A stretch of 64,000 bases of DNA. Source: CAVUQH01 sp963774445 (GTDB taxonomy: Bacteria; Myxococcota_A; Polyangia; Haliangiales; Haliangiaceae). Below the pieces are notes generated by a model. The model ran no database searches. It saw only the letters and a list, made by a program, of their open reading frames with translations, and was not told where the DNA came from. The stretch spans positions 124,001 to 188,000 of the forward strand of contig CAVZFC010000010.1 in NCBI GenBank assembly GCA_963774445.1, in the 5' to 3' direction. Both the position numbers and the translations under genes were made by a program. Below are positions 59,671 through 64,000 of this stretch, in pieces; the first letter of the stretch is position 1; every line of letters begins with the position of its first letter.

Positions 59671-60870
59671 CTAGCCGAGCGCGGTGCGGAACTCGGCCGC
59701 GCTCTTGGGCCGGTCGCGCGGGTCCTTGGCCAGCGCGGCCAGGATCGCGGCGTCGAGCTCGGCGCTGATGCCCGAGACCAGCTCGCGCGGCGGGCGCGGA
59801 GCCTCGGAGCAGTGGGCGAAACCAATCGCGATCGGGTTATCGCCGGTAAACGGCGGCCGGCCGGTGACAGCGTGATAAGTCAGCGCGCCCAGTGAGTAGA
59901 TGTCGCTGCGCGCGTTGACCTCGGCGCCGCGCACCTGCTCGGGCGACATGTAGAACGGCGTACCCAACATGATCCCGGTCGCCGTCATCGAGGCCATGAA
60001 CGTGGTCTTGGCCAGACCGAAGTCGATGATCTTGACCGCGTTGCGCGCGCCGATCAGCACGTTCTGCGGCTTGAGGTCGCGGTGAACGACGCCGGCCTGG
60101 TGCGCGGCTTCGAGCCCGTCGCAGACCTGGCCGATGATGTCGCCCAGCTCGCGCTCGCCAAGCGCCCCGCGGCTGCCCAGGTGCTCGGCCAGCGTCCGCC
60201 CGGCGAAATACTCCATCGACAGGAACAACAGCCCGCCTGCCGCCTCGCCCAGATCGTGGATGCGAATGACGTTGGCGTGGGAGACCTTGCGCGCGGCCGA
60301 CGCCTCGCGGCGGAAGCGGTCGATCAGCTCCGCCGTGTCGCTGGCGAACGCCGACGAGATCACCTTGAGCGCGACCTCCTCGCCCAGCACCTCGTCGTCG
60401 GCCAGGTAGACGGCGCCCATGCCGCCGCGGCCGAGCAGACGGCCGATGCGATAGCGGTTGGCCAGGACGGTGCCGGCCGTGAGCTCCGGCGCCGTCGTCT
60501 GGCGCAGCGCCTCGGCCTTGGCCGCAAGCACCTCGGTGGGGCGCCGGCCCGAGGTCAGCGTGTGGTCGGTGGCGATGTCGGGCGCCGTGCCCTGCGAAGC
60601 CGCGACCGCGGCCCCCGCCCCCGGCAGCTGACGGCTGGCGCTGGTCAGCTTGGCGATCCGCAGGTTGAGCTCGTAGTCGACGCTGGTGACGATCGACTCG
60701 AGGTTTTCGACCCGCGCCTGGAGCAGCTTGCGCTCCTTCTCCATGGCGACCAGCAGCTTGGGGTCCTCGCGGCCCTCGAGCGTCTTCTCCTTGAGGTCGT
60801 AGCGGCGCTTGAGCCAGTAGAACGGCGGCCCGAACACCATGATGATCGCGATGATCCCGACCAGATCCAT
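59671..60870 (-). CDS. Ser/Thr protein kinase with PspB-like N-terminal membrane/coiled-coil module
   Basis: A 399-residue membrane kinase. Residues 1-70 resemble PspB: a transmembrane helix (IIAIIMVFGPPFYWLKRRYD) and a coiled coil ending in LLQARVENLESIVTSVDYEL, close to the PspB LxxRIxTLExILD pattern. A 60-residue linker leads to the kinase (138-395): GRGGMGAVYLADD, Lys in VALKVI, HRDLKPQNVL (263-272), DFGLAK, GTPFYMSPEQVRG. The soluble kinase lies on the cytoplasmic side. It starts 25 bp after gcvP and may be co-transcribed with it. Confidence 0.9.
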   Translation of the reverse strand: MDLVGIIAIIMVFGPPFYWLKRRYDLKEKTLEGREDPKLLVAMEKERKLLQARVENLESIVTSVDYELNLRIAKLTSASRQLPGAGAAVAASQGTAPDIATDHTLTSGRRPTEVLAAKAEALRQTTAPELTAGTVLANRYRIGRLLGRGGMGAVYLADDEVLGEEVALKVISSAFASDTAELIDRFRREASAARKVSHANVIRIHDLGEAAGGLLFLSMEYFAGRTLAEHLGSRGALGERELGDIIGQVCDGLEAAHQAGVVHRDLKPQNVLIGARNAVKIIDFGLAKTTFMASMTATGIMLGTPFYMSPEQVRGAEVNARSDIYSLGALTYHAVTGRPPFTGDNPIAIGFAHCSEAPRPPRELVSGISAELDAAILAALAKDPRDRPKSAAEFRTALG

Positions 60871-60895
60871 CCTGTCCCCCGCGCGCGCCGGCGCC

Positions 60896-63787
<2,892 letters not shown>

Positions 63788-63842
63788 ATACCACGCCCTC
63801 CCCACAGCGGGTCAGGGACGCTGGCCCCCGCCCGGACGCGGC

Positions 63843-64000
63843 TCAGGTGAGCCGGGCGAGGAGCTCCGCCGGGGTCGCCGGGTCGGCGCGGATCGCGACG
63901 GCGAGCGGCTCGCGCGGCTCGAAGGCCGGGCCGACCTCGGCCTCGCCGTCCCACAGGCGGGCGGCGAACGCGCGCACCGCCGGGGCGAAGGCGGCGTATG
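63843..64000 (-). CDS. C-terminal end of an unknown protein (cut by window edge)
   Basis: An open frame from the window edge to TGA at 63845-63843 encodes about 51 residues ending PATPAELLARLT. It lies 55 bp upstream of gcvP on the same strand and has the codon bias of the neighbours. Too short to identify. Confidence 0.45.
   Translation of the reverse strand, partial: YAAFAPAVRAFAARLWDGEAEVGPAFEPREPLAVAIRADPATPAELLARLT

Overview
The window is very GC-rich, densely packed DNA, most likely from a myxobacterium (Myxococcota, Polyangia-like). The evidence is a MYXO-CTERM-type sorting tail on a GH25 lysozyme, three Ser/Thr protein kinases, a PAS hybrid histidine kinase, many lipoproteins with Pro-Asp-Ala-Gly or Gly-rich linkers, DUF4388 and PilZ/cyclic-nucleotide signalling proteins, and several sigma-54 type promoters. 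I see no rRNA, tRNA or CRISPR array.

Layout. (a) 0-7.7 kb: an azoreductase fragment, then a tightly overlapping six-gene operon with a MotA/TolQ-like and a MotB/OmpA-like protein, flanking unknown membrane and secreted proteins, and an alpha-oxoamine synthase carrying two apparent frameshifts. (b) 7.7-16 kb: ftsH, an alpha/beta hydrolase, a cyclic-nucleotide-binding/TGS/uridine-kinase fusion, a decayed DDE transposon (intact ATPase, truncated transposase, periodic GATGNNCATC sites), a lipoprotein and an outer-membrane beta-barrel protein. (c) 16-22.4 kb: a six-gene operon with a coiled-coil protein, a GT28-like glycosyltransferase, three radical-SAM enzymes and a small exported protein; this looks like an undescribed modification pathway. 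(d) 22.4-33 kb: pyrE, a DUF4388 protein, a seven-repeat beta-propeller lipoprotein, a kinase/TPR pair, a Gly-rich lipoprotein, a hydrolase, a D-amino-acid lyase-like enzyme and a LamG lipoprotein. (e) 33-45.4 kb: GH25 lysozyme, SRPBCC protein, thymidine kinase, sirtuin, TMEM175-like protein, a kinase fused to a PhnD-like binding domain, CBS protein, a possible caspase-fold lipoprotein, hybrid histidine kinase, GNAT and an OPT transporter. (f) 45.5-49.9 kb: a fused toxin-antitoxin ORF, a diheme protein, an acyl-CoA dehydrogenase with one apparent frameshift, REP-like tandem repeats and an MBL hydrolase. (g) 50-55.3 kb: a minus-strand operon containing a DsbA-family selenoprotein with an in-frame UGA followed by a clear SECIS hairpin. 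(h) 55.3-64 kb: a lipoprotein, a long inverted repeat, a cytochrome-like lipoprotein, YjbQ, LysR, an arsR-arsI pair, a PspB-like/kinase fusion and gcvP.

Two promoter patterns recur. At least thirteen transcription units have a TANNNT hexamer 6-9 nt before the start codon, which would give leaderless mRNAs. Seven genes, mostly for exported proteins, have a sigma-54 -24/-12 element; in five of them exactly 14 nt separate the -12 GC from the start codon. Four apparent +1 frameshifts occur in otherwise intact genes (two in the oxoamine synthase, one each in the acyl-CoA dehydrogenase and CAP protein). Each can be explained by one extra base in a two-base run, so assembly error is a live explanation.
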